A stretch of DNA of 21,347 nucleotides from Vampirovibrionales bacterium (GCA_025451145.1 JANWKX010000029.1:1-21347), one strand, 5' to 3'. Positions 8,407 to 15,573 are shown, counted from the stretch's first letter. A program made the numbers and translations. Notes: generated by a model from the letters alone, not told the origin.

Positions 8407-8850
8407 TTACCTGAAATTTGATTCGGGAGGAATGTAATCCCCACATTCCCAAGATTCATTTTGCCATTGAGCCAGAATCCTTTCAAAAACAGATTCAGGT
8501 TTAACATCAAGCCCTTTGGCATTATCCAGGGTGAAAAAGCCTATTTCATCAATATTTTGGGTAGTTTCTCGCTCCAAAGACCCACCTAAATAATGCCCGA
8601 AAAAAACGACATCGATGACCTGTCGGCCATCCGGCGCAAAAAAGTCTGACACAAAGAGCAGCGGACCTAATCGAATATCCAGGTTTGATTCTTCTTTGAT
8701 TTCTCGAACTGCACATTCTCCCAGGCTTTCGCCTTTTTCCAATGTCCCTCCGGGAAGCACCCAAAAATCCCGATGGTTTTGCCGGGCCAACAGAATCCTG
8801 TTTTCCTTATCAAGGACCACCACCCCCACACGAACCTTAAAAGTATCCAT
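8407..8850 (-). CDS. Nudix hydrolase
   Basis: Nudix proteins hydrolyse nucleoside diphosphates linked to another moiety, with a divalent metal. The Nudix box (residues 35-57 from this start) runs G-TLEKG-E-SLGECAV-RE-I-K-EE-S-N-L and keeps every metal-binding Glu; only the usual Gly near the end (EEXG) is Asn. The fold starts at MDTFKVRVGVVVLDKENRILLAR, as usual for small ADP-ribose or NTP pyrophosphatase types, so I choose ATG at 8850 (147 aa), 5 bp after the lipoprotein stop. An in-frame ATG at 8889 would overlap the lipoprotein gene by 34 bp and lacks a Shine-Dalgarno. It lies between the lipoprotein and MFS genes on the same strand. A role in sugar-nucleotide turnover would suit the glycosyltransferases downstream, but this is inference. 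Confidence 0.9.
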   Translation of the reverse strand: MDTFKVRVGVVVLDKENRILLARQNHRDFWVLPGGTLEKGESLGECAVREIKEESNLDIRLGPLLFVSDFFAPDGRQVIDVVFFGHYLGGSLERETTQNIDEIGFFTLDNAKGLDVKPESVFERILAQWQNESWECGDYIPPESNFR

Positions 8851-8855
8851 GGTTT

Positions 8856-9101
8856 CTACCGAACCAGATTCCGCGGGGAGGGTTTCCATTGCCCGTGGCC
8901 ATGACCGCCCTGGATGTCGAACACCCCAAAAGGAACCGGTTTTTCATGGCCCAAAACAGGCGTTGGTAAATGAGTTTCAGATTGGTTTTCAGGAGCTTGA
9001 TGACGCGCTGAACAACCTATCAGAAGGCCTGCCAAAAGCAAGGCCAATAATCCTGTCTTTAGCGGGCATTTGCAAAAGGTTGGGTCAAAAATCCCCTTCA
9101 T
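8856..9101 (-). CDS. Small predicted lipoprotein
   Basis: This 81-aa protein has a Lys-containing n-region, a hydrophobic stretch (LLALLLAGLLIGC) and a lipobox LIGC with Cys30, so it should be lipid-modified by Lgt and cleaved by signal peptidase II. The mature part is only about 52 residues, hydrophilic and rich in Pro, His and Gly. ATG at 9101 has AGGAA 9-10 nt upstream; a TTG two codons earlier is less likely. It leads the minus-strand operon, with Nudix starting 5 bp after its stop. I do not recognise a family. The unusually long n-region before the hydrophobic core is odd but tolerable. Confidence 0.72.
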   Translation of the reverse strand: MKGIFDPTFCKCPLKTGLLALLLAGLLIGCSARHQAPENQSETHLPTPVLGHEKPVPFGVFDIQGGHGHGQWKPSPRNLVR

Positions 9102-9177
9102 CTTCAATGGTTCCTATTCTTAAAGAAATATTGAGAATGCTTAAAATCCTAGCACAAATTGCAACTTAACATGTTTT

Positions 9178-9195
9178 TATATCCATGGGGATATA
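9178..9195. promoter_or_regulatory. Inverted repeat in the divergent lipoprotein/454-aa gene region
   Basis: TATATCC-ATGG-GGATATA has perfect 7-bp arms with a 4-bp centre, between the divergent genes starting at 9101 (minus) and 9243 (plus). Two ACATGTTTT copies flank it (from 9170 and about 9210). It could be an operator serving one or both genes. The AT-rich setting raises the chance of coincidence. Confidence 0.3.
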
Positions 9196-9242
9196 TATTG
9201 TTTTATTTTACATGTTTTAGCGAGGCAGCATAGGGGGCGTTT

Positions 9243-10607
9243 ATGACGTCGGGCATACCATCTAATTGGTATTCTCAATCAGGTAACTGGCAACAGCCAG
9301 TTACCCAAGCAGCTTCTGCATTTGCTCCAACCGCTTTGCAACAGAATTTTCCTATCGCCTATGGGGCCGATAGTCCTTTTGTCACCAATATCAATCCCTA
9401 TACCGATACGTTTCAATCTCAATATATCCCTAGCTCCACGAGTACTCAACCGTCGGATCAGGCCAACGCCTTCGCAAAAATCCTACCTGCATCCTATGCC
9501 ATCTCAGCCGCCTCAAGCACCGAAGACAAAATTACATCCAATTGGCTTAAAAAGCTGATTACCCTGGGGGGTGATCAGATCATTTCCGACTTTATGGGAG
9601 GCGGTCGGGTTTCAACCGCGATTAGCAACCGATTTGGGAATCTTCCAGAGGACCATATTTTAGCGAATTTACTAAGCCATGGTAAGAAAATTTTCCAGCG
9701 TGGAAATAATTTACCGGAATCAAATTCTTTAGATGCAGTTGGAAAAGCGAAGCTAAAACTCAATTCGAGTGCTGTTAACGCAGCGGAGGCGGCGGCGACT
9801 CGAAGCCAATTTGATGTTCTAGCAGCCCGGTTCCTACCATCAGGTGTATCCGACAGGTTAAAGGCCTGGGGTAAAAAGGCATATGGGGTAAGCACAGCCG
9901 ATAACCCTGATGCCATTGGATTTAAGGATTACACCCCGGACGCCCTTCTAGGGATTGGACAAAAAACAGTTCTAAACACGGTTGTTGATGGTCAAACACA
10001 CGAACTTGAGACTTTGCTTCAAAATGGGAATCTACTCAAACGAACCTACACGCAAATGTTGAAGGATAATTTTGGGACCTTATTTAAAGGAGATTCCAAA
10101 ATTGCACAATTCTTCGGAAAGGTCAGTGATGCCGCTAGAAGCGGTGATCTAACCGGGGCCGGACAAACCTTGCTGGGAGGGGCCAAAGGCTATGTCCAAA
10201 ATGCCCTTCTCGGGGATCATTTTAGAAACATCTCTAAATTCTTTGCCGGTGAAGGCGGGGCACTATCCGCAGGGTTATCGGCATTAAATATTGGTTTGAT
10301 TTTTGGATCTTCGGCTCTCGAAATGAAAAAAGCCTGGGATATCAGTAGCAGTAACAACGATAGCACGCCTACAAAACTGTGGAATACCGTCAAGGCCGGT
10401 GGTAAAGAACTCTTCAAAAACCTGTTATCCTACCATGCAGCCTGTTATGCCTATTCAATCGGTTTTGCTCTGGGTGGATTTACCCCGATTGGCATTGCCC
10501 TAGGGGCTGGTTTTGCGGTGGTCGCTGGGATGTTGACCAGTAAGGCTACCACTGCTGTGATTGGAAAATCGGCTGATGAGAAGCTGAAAAACGCGGCCAC
10601 CGCTTAA
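9243..10607 (+). CDS. Unassigned 454-aa protein with glycine-rich hydrophobic C-terminus
   Basis: Family not recognised. The first ~42 residues are free of acidic and basic residues and rich in Ser, Gln, Pro and Ala, ending in NFPIAYGAD. This may be a degenerate version of the acid-poor leader ending in F-G that neighbouring proteins carry. The middle (about 85-300) is polar and mixed, with many Lys and Asn. Near 330-345 is a hydrophobic stretch (ALSAGLSALNIGLIFGSSAL), and at about 395-435 a longer Gly/Ala-rich hydrophobic one (SIGFALGGFTPIGIALGAGFAVVAGM) that could form one or two glycine-zipper helices. No Sec signal peptide is visible. The ATG follows GGGGG by 5 nt, a good ribosome site. 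The monocistronic unit ends at a strong hairpin. Membrane insertion is inference. Confidence 0.8.
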   Translation: MTSGIPSNWYSQSGNWQQPVTQAASAFAPTALQQNFPIAYGADSPFVTNINPYTDTFQSQYIPSSTSTQPSDQANAFAKILPASYAISAASSTEDKITSNWLKKLITLGGDQIISDFMGGGRVSTAISNRFGNLPEDHILANLLSHGKKIFQRGNNLPESNSLDAVGKAKLKLNSSAVNAAEAAATRSQFDVLAARFLPSGVSDRLKAWGKKAYGVSTADNPDAIGFKDYTPDALLGIGQKTVLNTVVDGQTHELETLLQNGNLLKRTYTQMLKDNFGTLFKGDSKIAQFFGKVSDAARSGDLTGAGQTLLGGAKGYVQNALLGDHFRNISKFFAGEGGALSAGLSALNIGLIFGSSALEMKKAWDISSSNNDSTPTKLWNTVKAGGKELFKNLLSYHAACYAYSIGFALGGFTPIGIALGAGFAVVAGMLTSKATTAVIGKSADEKLKNAATA

Positions 10608-10638
10608 TATTGAATCAATGAAAAAGCCTTTCGGATTC

Positions 10639-10668
10639 TGTTACGGCATAAATATTAATGCCGTAACA
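10639..10668 (+). terminator. Strong hairpin after the 454-aa gene, probable terminator
   Basis: TGTTACGGCAT and ATGCCGTAACA are perfect 11-bp complements around an 8-nt AT loop, starting 32 bp after the stop at 10607. The following TGTTGTTACATTT is U-rich but interrupted, and AAAAAGCCTTT precedes it, so it may act in either direction. Its right arm overlaps the GTAAC-N5-GTTAC palindrome at 10663. Confidence 0.6.
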
Positions 10669-10677
10669 TGTTGTTAC
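10663..10677. promoter_or_regulatory. GTAAC-N5-GTTAC palindrome
   Basis: GTAACATGTTGTTAC has perfect 5-bp arms around 5 nt, with the same geometry as the site at 3341. It lies about 137 bp upstream of the gene at 10815. TAACATGTT within it recurs at 9167-9175, upstream of the 454-aa gene. It may simply be part of the terminator. Confidence 0.25.
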
Positions 10678-10814
10678 ATTTAGCCAATCCGTATATCCTT
10701 TTTGGTTTAATTATTCAAATCGCATGAATGATTTGAATGATCGCTTTGATTTCAATTCATTCCTGATAACTGATTTTAATTGGTTTAGGAATAAGGGTAA
10801 TAAAGGATTCTATT

Positions 10815-11303
10815 ATGACAGTGAAAGTTCATCCCGGACTACAAACTTCAATTCGCCCCCACCAAACCTCCTTACGCTTTGGCGTATTTTGGAGCGCGTT
10901 AATTGGTGAATATGAAAAAACGTATCGCCGTACCAAAATCAGTGCGATTCCTAGGAGCGCATTAACAACTTTAGACACACATATCCAGCAATATATCGAT
11001 AAGGTCAGAGAGCTCAGACCTGATTTACAAAATAATTTATATACCTATCAGAATGCTACCCGTCCCCCAAGACTAGAAGAAGCAGGACACGCCTTTCTTG
11101 GAGAACCAGGATATTATGTCACCTCAAATACGGGCGGTTCTGCCGTTTGGCTTTACGTTCTTTTTCCACAAGGTTTAGCTTCACGCAAAATTAGTGTCGT
11201 AACCAATTTAGCCAATCCCAACAAGGCAACGACCGATCCAAGGCTGAAAGCATTATTTAATCAAATCGAAAGAGACGTTCAACAAATCGCAACTCGATAT
11301 TAA
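10815..11303 (+). CDS. Unassigned 162-aa protein with RFG leader
   Basis: Family not recognised. Residues 1-23 lack any acidic residue and end in SLRFG (F22, G23), matching the leader of the neighbouring proteins. The rest is a compact, probably globular α/β domain. It has a helix rich in charged residues (ALTTLDTHIQQYIDKVREL), a region with HAFLGEPGYYVTSNTGGSAVWLYVLFPQG that looks like β-strands, and a C-terminal helix (ALFNQIERDVQQIATRY). No membrane segment and no Sec signal are seen. The ATG has AAAGGA about 7 nt upstream. It converges on the minus-strand gene ending at 11324, only 20 bp away, with no clear terminator between them. Real coding is supported by the ribosome site and the shared leader. 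Confidence 0.75.
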   Translation: MTVKVHPGLQTSIRPHQTSLRFGVFWSALIGEYEKTYRRTKISAIPRSALTTLDTHIQQYIDKVRELRPDLQNNLYTYQNATRPPRLEEAGHAFLGEPGYYVTSNTGGSAVWLYVLFPQGLASRKISVVTNLANPNKATTDPRLKALFNQIERDVQQIATRY

Positions 11304-11323
11304 ATTTTGGAGAGTTACTGAAC

Positions 11324-12049
11324 TTAGTTCGTGGCAACCGGCTGATCCAGGATAATGCTCATGCGAGCGCCGCCTGGGATGACCACCTGTTTGCCTTGAC
11401 GCACAATGGCATACCCAATGCCGCCAATGGCGCCGGCCGCCAGGCCAAAAGCAGCCCCACCACCTGCACTGCCCAGAATACTCCCGGCAGCCGTCCCCAT
11501 AATGGTACTGGCTCCTGTGACAGCGGCAGCCGTGCCGAGAGATTTCACAATTTGGGCCTGATCGCTATCACCTTTAAGGATCCCGGTATTATCGTTGGTG
11601 ACCAAGTGGGCGCGGATGGGATAGACGTTGCCATAAGTGGTTTTAATGTTGTGAAACTGTAGTTCAATCGATCCGGCACGTCCCAGATGGGCCGCCGGGT
11701 TGACGCTGGCCACGGATCCTTGGATTTGGGATCCGGCAGGGACCACAATCTGGTTATCCAGGTAAATATCGTTCTCAATGGTTGCCGAGACGGGATCGCC
11801 TAACTTGCTAGAAGCAGAATTCAAAGGCTGATCCATTTTTATCATAATAATGGTGCCTTGTGGAATCGTGGTCAGGTGGCCGCGCAGGGCGATATCATCG
11901 GCCATCACCTGCTGGGGCGCAGAGATTTGCTGGGGCGGAGAAAGCGCCAGATGATGCGTGTTATCCGGGTCATAGGCCATGGCCCCAGGCATAGCGCCTC
12001 CCAAGAACAGCAAAATGATTGAAGTCGCCAATAGACTTTTACACCGCAT
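11324..12049 (-). CDS. Secreted/periplasmic protein with C-terminal glycine-zipper segment
   Basis: From ATG at 12049 the 241-aa protein has a classical Sec signal peptide, MRCKSLLATSIILLFLGG then AMPGAMA, with cleavage likely before Tyr26. AAAGGAG lies 11 nt upstream; a TTG at 12088 is a poorer choice because it would bury the signal peptide. The mature protein has a β-rich domain (about 50-150 of the mature chain) with IPQGTIIMIKMDQPLNSASSKLGDPVSATI and IVVPAGSQIQGSVASV, a pattern common in envelope proteins of uncertain function. It is followed by a Gly/Ala-rich hydrophobic stretch (STIMGTAAGSILGSAGGGAAFGLAAGAIGG) and a return to the same strand type (VVIPGGARMSIILDQPV). Exact family not recognised. 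It lacks the F-x-G leader, consistent with using Sec instead. A TATAAT lies just upstream. Confidence 0.82.
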   Translation of the reverse strand: MRCKSLLATSIILLFLGGAMPGAMAYDPDNTHHLALSPPQQISAPQQVMADDIALRGHLTTIPQGTIIMIKMDQPLNSASSKLGDPVSATIENDIYLDNQIVVPAGSQIQGSVASVNPAAHLGRAGSIELQFHNIKTTYGNVYPIRAHLVTNDNTGILKGDSDQAQIVKSLGTAAAVTGASTIMGTAAGSILGSAGGGAAFGLAAGAIGGIGYAIVRQGKQVVIPGGARMSIILDQPVATN

Positions 12050-12093
12050 CTCGATTCGTTCTCCTTTGTTGCCAGTCTCAATGATCAAGGTCT

Positions 12094-12099
12094 ATTATA
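12094..12099 (-). promoter_or_regulatory. Consensus -10 box for the secreted protein gene
   Basis: The minus strand reads TATAAT here, about 45 bp before the ATG at 12049, placing the transcript start near 12087 and leaving the AAAGGAG site in the leader. The -35 region is poor, so an activator may be needed. The rest of 12100-12254 shows no gene. Confidence 0.45.
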
Positions 12100-12254
12100 G
12101 AAGGCTTTGAAAAATGGGGGAATATGGGCGTCTTCTTGCAACAGGGTGTCAGAAGGCTTGAGACAAGGCATTAGCCTCTCGCCAAATCAAATGAGACCGG
12201 TACCGATCAGCCTTTTAAAAAACGAGAATTTGAAAACCTAATAATGGAACCAGG

Positions 12255-12539
12255 TTAAGACTTGGGTTCCGACGGCTTGTCGTTTTTATCCGGGCCGTCT
12301 TGTGGTGGCTGGGCTGGTTTGCTTCTTCGGTCCTTGATTTCCCCAAAAGCACCGTAGCCTGCCAGTAAAAGCAACAAGGCCAACCCAATTTCTCCCAAAT
12401 TAGGATCAAAGCCAAACCGAGGGGTATGGCTGGAAACGGCGGGAACCTTCGAAAAACCATTGTGAGTTCTTGTAACGAATTGAGGTCGGTTTACAGGCTT
12501 CTGAAGCCCATAAGGGGATATTGAACCAATAGCGTGCAT
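12255..12539 (-). CDS. Small single-pass membrane protein with RFG leader
   Basis: A 94-aa protein. Residues 1-44 contain no Asp or Glu and are rich in Pro, Ser, His and Arg, ending in TPRFGFD (F42, G43). One transmembrane helix follows at once (GEIGLALLLLLAGYGAFG, about 49-66), then a charged, Pro/Lys/Asp-rich tail (EIKDRRSKPAQPP...KNDKPSEPKS). The ATG at 12539 has AGGAGA 6-7 nt upstream, a good ribosome site. It sits on the same strand as the two SLOG-like genes upstream, 142 bp from the nearer one. Because the helix comes right after the RFG motif, cleavage or recognition at that motif would free or expose the membrane anchor. Family not recognised. Confidence 0.75.
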   Translation of the reverse strand: MHAIGSISPYGLQKPVNRPQFVTRTHNGFSKVPAVSSHTPRFGFDPNLGEIGLALLLLLAGYGAFGEIKDRRSKPAQPPQDGPDKNDKPSEPKS

Positions 12540-12622
12540 CCTATTTCTCCTGATTATGCTGCTTTCAGTTGATGTTGTTCAATGCTACAACAGACCGGAG
12601 AAGAAGTAATCATTCTCAACCC

Positions 12623-12659
12623 AAGCGCTTCAAGAAATGCTAAAAAATTTGAAGGGCTT
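12623..12659. other. Inverted repeat after the 438-aa gene
   Basis: AAGC-G-CTTCAA pairs with TTGAAG-G-GCTT (10 bp with one mismatch, 15-nt loop) about 25-60 bp after the stop at 12682 on the minus strand. No T run follows on that strand, so it is a poor terminator but may stabilise the mRNA end. A second repeat, TGTTGT-N8-ACAACA (12573-12592), lies in the same gap. Confidence 0.3.
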
Positions 12660-12681
12660 TGATCCTCAGAACAAGACAACC

Positions 12682-13998
12682 CTAATCTTCGTCTTCATGG
12701 CCTCTAAATTCATTGAGTGAATCGATAATCTTAAAATCCCGTTGCAAGCTATTTGCCAGGGCATCGACAAAGTATTGATAAAGGGCATGCGGATCGCTTT
12801 GAGCCTCATAATAGCCGTTCAGTGAGTAATTTTGATTATGCAGGAAAAAGCTTGATTCCCCTAGAAGGACTGCTGAAGCATTCTCAACTTCATTTTGATC
12901 TGCCTTAGGGTTATAAGAAAGACCTGGGATCGGGATTTGATTTGCCCGAGTGATATCAATTGGGAAAATCTTTTGTACGACAGGGATATTGTTACCGTCT
13001 TGACCCGCCTGGAGAGGCTCACCGTTACTGGAATAGGTCGCAGAATGGCCACGCCCACCTAACAATAAAATTTTATCGGCATGTTGGTTAATTAATGCGG
13101 TCATATCGGCTGCTGTATCGGCAACATAAATATCCGGCAGATTGGGCTCATCCTCGCCAATGTAGGGCAACCACTTTTTACAAGTAATACCGACACATTT
13201 TAATTGATGCTCTCTGCAAAAATCTTCGATGGCCTTATCAACCCCTTGCGGGGTAACACCATAAATAAAGCCGATATTATTTTCAATTTGCTCCCTGTTA
13301 TACCCCTGCGCTTCTAAGGATCTCAGAACGGCTTCTAAATATTCCTTGACTTGATGGATATAAATTTGATCCGCAATGTCTTGTTTTTGCTTAGGATCAA
13401 GTCCAACCATCCTGGGATCTTTAAAAAATTCAGGATTAACCCGGGTCCAGCCACGCACTGCAATCAAAATTCGTTTTTGCGGACCAAGATGAGTATTCAG
13501 GAACGTACTAAACGGGGTATCCTCCATTGCGGTAAAATTGAGCCGTCGATGATAAATACGCTCAAAATCACCATATTTAACGCGAATTCCACCAAATGAG
13601 GTCCCCTGAGGAGGGGCATAGCTGATCCCATCATCAGGAGCTGTTGCAGTCTTTGATTCACCTGAACCCTTTACCCTGACTCGTCCATCTAACTCTCTTG
13701 CAGCCTTATCAGAGAGCGCATGGTATCTTGTATGATGTGAGTCCTTTGCAGGTTCACCTGATTGGAAAGGTAAGAATCTCACTATCTGCCTGATACAAGC
13801 TGAAAAAATGGCTCTTAGAGATTGAAGGCCTCTTCTTATAAGGCTAAAAATGCTTTTGGACTGTCTATCTATGCCTCTTGCTCCAACGGGCTGAGTAGAT
13901 TGACCGCAAAACTGAAGAGTAGGGGCTCCTACTCGAAGGGAACTTGTCCTTCGAATAGGAGCTGTTTGAAATTGTTGGTAAAACCCTACTCTATCCAT
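12682..13998 (-). CDS. Predicted SLOG-like Rossmann protein, paralogue of the gene at 14027
   Basis: A 438-aa protein without an obvious catalytic family. The leader (1-32) is acid-poor (one Asp) and ends in LQFCGQS (F30, G32). A basic, partly hydrophobic segment follows (IFSLIRRGLQSLRAIFSACIRQIVRFL), then a variable linker. The core, from about residue 170, reads KRILIAVRGW...NNIGFIYGVTPQGVDKAIEDFCREHQLKCVGITCKKW...ADKILLLGGRGHSATYSS...KIFPIDI. The GVDxA helix, the strand-plus-TCKKW and the LLLGGRG loop resemble SLOG proteins (LOG/DprA/YspA-like), which bind nucleotides or nucleotide-derived ligands; this is my inference from pattern. The ATG is 28 bp after the stop of the paralogue, so they form an operon; GTGGG about 8 nt upstream is a weak ribosome site. 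A long inverted repeat lies within codons 13-25. Confidence 0.8.
   Translation of the reverse strand: MDRVGFYQQFQTAPIRRTSSLRVGAPTLQFCGQSTQPVGARGIDRQSKSIFSLIRRGLQSLRAIFSACIRQIVRFLPFQSGEPAKDSHHTRYHALSDKAARELDGRVRVKGSGESKTATAPDDGISYAPPQGTSFGGIRVKYGDFERIYHRRLNFTAMEDTPFSTFLNTHLGPQKRILIAVRGWTRVNPEFFKDPRMVGLDPKQKQDIADQIYIHQVKEYLEAVLRSLEAQGYNREQIENNIGFIYGVTPQGVDKAIEDFCREHQLKCVGITCKKWLPYIGEDEPNLPDIYVADTAADMTALINQHADKILLLGGRGHSATYSSNGEPLQAGQDGNNIPVVQKIFPIDITRANQIPIPGLSYNPKADQNEVENASAVLLGESSFFLHNQNYSLNGYYEAQSDPHALYQYFVDALANSLQRDFKIIDSLNEFRGHEDED
13925..13962 (-). other. Long hairpin inside the start of the 438-aa gene
   Basis: Two 15-bp arms (13925-13939 and 13948-13962) are complementary except for one position, which is a G-U pair in the mRNA, with an 8-nt loop. 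It begins about 36 nt after the start codon and codes part of the leader (APIRRTSSLRVGA). Such stability inside a coding start is unusual and may slow or regulate translation. Confidence 0.6.
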
Positions 13999-14026
13999 TG
14001 TTTAACCCACTTATTTATCTAATCTA

Positions 14027-15268
14027 CTAAGCATTAGGCGCTTTTATCCCGGTTTTTCGGTAATAAAGCGTTAAGAGGTTATTTAAAACCGCATTTTGCT
14101 CATCATTGAGATCCGGTGAATCAACCCTATTTTGAGCGTGGTGATTTAAACGCGAACTGACGCCCATTTGTTTTAATAGACGGGCAGCATTATTAACACT
14201 AACCACGCCATTATCGCCAACAGTTCGGCTTGGGGTCTCAGCTCTCAGGATTGAATCAAATAGATCAACCGGGAAAATATCTGTTCTAAAGCCACGCAGC
14301 ATATGATTATAGACATCTCGGCTTAATGCAAAATCACGACCGCCATTCACAAGCAGTGCATCGGACATTTTGTAGCAAGCATAACTATATTCATTTTCAG
14401 AATTGGCCAATAAAATGGGTACTTTTTTCAAGCTGTCATCTGAAGAAGCCCATTGTGCGTATTTCATACAAGTCACATGAGCTAATGGCATTGAAAATCT
14501 TTGTGCAAGCATAGTAGCGGCTTGATCTACACCGCTATCACTAGCGCTGGCCACAATACCAAAGCGGGTTAAATCACAACCGAGTTTTTTTAATTCCCTA
14601 AAGATATCACCATAAAATTTCAGAAATGCAGTCGCATATAAATTATTAGCTGCATCTTTAAGGGCCTTTTCAGGAGGTATCCCTTTTCGACTAGCGTCAG
14701 CTAGGACTGATGCTTTTAGTTCTGGAAGATTGGCAAAAAGCTCTTGATACTTTATGGAAGAAAAACCGACGGGGTTAATAATAACCATGGCATTTGCATT
14801 ATCGCCAAAGCGATTAAGCTTATACTCATCAATTTTGGCATCTAAAGCATCCCCATGAAGTTGTGAAACGTCAATAAATGCACGATTATTAACTTTAGCT
14901 GCCCCTTTGCCAGGGTCTTCATAGGAGGTAACATCATAGCTTAATGTTCTAAGACCAACGTTTGGCTTACAGACCCCTAAAGGTGATGCCTCGGCAGCTT
15001 CAAGTACTTTCTGCACTTGTGCAACCATAGCTGGTGTTTGATCCTTTAGCTGTAAACGTCCTAAAGCAGCTGTAACATCTGGTGCAAACTGACCCATAAA
15101 CAAATAGGGTAAACAAGCTTGAACATCTTGTTGAGTAAGGGGCTGACCTGGATGCTTAGCTTGAACTTGGGCTAATGCGCTTGCAAAATCAGCGCTTGAT
15201 CCAAAACGAGGGGCCATTAAAGGCTTTTGGCGAAGTTGTGGGGTTGCCATGCGAACGGATAAAGACAT
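14027..15268 (-). CDS. Predicted SLOG-like Rossmann protein with RFG leader
   Basis: A 413-aa protein. The leader has no acidic residue up to APRFGSS (F22, G23). A helical part follows (about 25-100). The core resembles the downstream gene product in order and motif: NAMVIINPVGF, then a helical insertion, TRFGIVASASDSGVDQAATMLAQRFSMPLAHVTCMKYAQW, SDALLVNGGRDFALSRDV, and DIFPVDLF. The matching elements (GVDxA, [HG][VI]TC.K[YW], [IL]L[VL].GGR, IFP[VI]D) indicate paralogy. The fold looks like the SLOG superfamily (LOG, DprA, YspA), so ligand sensing or processing of a nucleotide is plausible but unproven. AAGGA lies about 12 nt upstream of the ATG. It is first in a two-gene operon, divergent from the tandem 566/565-aa pair. 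Confidence 0.8.
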   Translation of the reverse strand: MSLSVRMATPQLRQKPLMAPRFGSSADFASALAQVQAKHPGQPLTQQDVQACLPYLFMGQFAPDVTAALGRLQLKDQTPAMVAQVQKVLEAAEASPLGVCKPNVGLRTLSYDVTSYEDPGKGAAKVNNRAFIDVSQLHGDALDAKIDEYKLNRFGDNANAMVIINPVGFSSIKYQELFANLPELKASVLADASRKGIPPEKALKDAANNLYATAFLKFYGDIFRELKKLGCDLTRFGIVASASDSGVDQAATMLAQRFSMPLAHVTCMKYAQWASSDDSLKKVPILLANSENEYSYACYKMSDALLVNGGRDFALSRDVYNHMLRGFRTDIFPVDLFDSILRAETPSRTVGDNGVVSVNNAARLLKQMGVSSRLNHHAQNRVDSPDLNDEQNAVLNNLLTLYYRKTGIKAPNA

Positions 15269-15384
15269 TGTGTTTCTTTCCTTTTTATTGATTCGATTTC
15301 TAACAGTATTGAGGGGAAATACTTAAGAAGTATGTTTTAGAAAACCACCTCAAAAAAATACGTTGCGTCAATTTCATCACAAAT

Positions 15385-15399
15385 TAAATAATCTTTACA
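15385..15399 (-). promoter_or_regulatory. TGTAAAGATTATTTA, same 15-mer as at 3340
   Basis: This minus-strand 15-mer is identical to plus-strand 3340-3354. It is a near-palindrome (GTAAA-N5-TTTAA) about 120 bp upstream of the gene starting at 15268. One exact 15-mer repeat could arise by chance in a window this size; the promoter position of both copies is what makes it interesting. Confidence 0.3.
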
Positions 15400-15481
15400 A
15401 TTTGAATATTTTTTTAAATTTTAGTCATCCAACTCACTTGCGATAGAAATGGATTGCAGATGAGCCTGGCAGGGCGTTCAG

Positions 15482-15524
15482 TTGTAAACATTGCTTTACA
15501 TCCAGGCAATTCTGAAGATTGAGG
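15482..15524 (+). promoter_or_regulatory. 43-bp conserved upstream block, copy 1
   Basis: Matches 17404-17446 at 36 of 43 positions, without gaps. It includes GTAAACATTGCTTTAC (15484-15499, arms GTAAA/TTTAC) and ATTGC...GCAAT arms. A tentative promoter within it is TTGCTT (15491) with a 17-bp spacer to GAAGAT (15514), both imperfect. The conservation ends about 50 bp before the ATG. Likely promoter/operator region. Confidence 0.5.
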
Positions 15525-15573
15525 CGCATTAAAAATGAAATATTGGCCAATGAGTTAACGTTGACGATTTTTA

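Larger units (their letters stand above)
15269..15573. other. AT-rich divergent intergenic region
   Basis: 305 bp between the divergent genes starting at 15268 and 15574. It is much more AT-rich than its surroundings, with runs such as TTTTTTTAAATTTTAG near 15420. It holds the TGTAAAGATTATTTA site at 15385-15399 (minus) and the conserved block at 15482-15524. A 7-codon ATG frame at 15535-15558 is not preserved before the second tandem gene. I see no RNA gene or further CDS. Confidence 0.6.

Noticed and set aside
8316..8522. N-terminal extension of the MFS protein that would include TFSGYLFG
   Set aside because: It reads through the end of the Nudix gene in another frame; permeases normally start near TM1, so the F-S-G match is coincidental.
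8615..9169. 184-codon plus-strand frame across the Nudix and lipoprotein genes
   Set aside because: Composition is typical of antisense reading, while both minus-strand genes have diagnostic motifs (Nudix box, lipobox).
15535..15558. Seven-codon upstream frame (MKYWPMS) after a GAGG in the leader of the 566-aa gene
   Set aside because: The second paralogue has the GAGG but no start codon at that place, and the tentative promoter would begin transcription after the GAGG.
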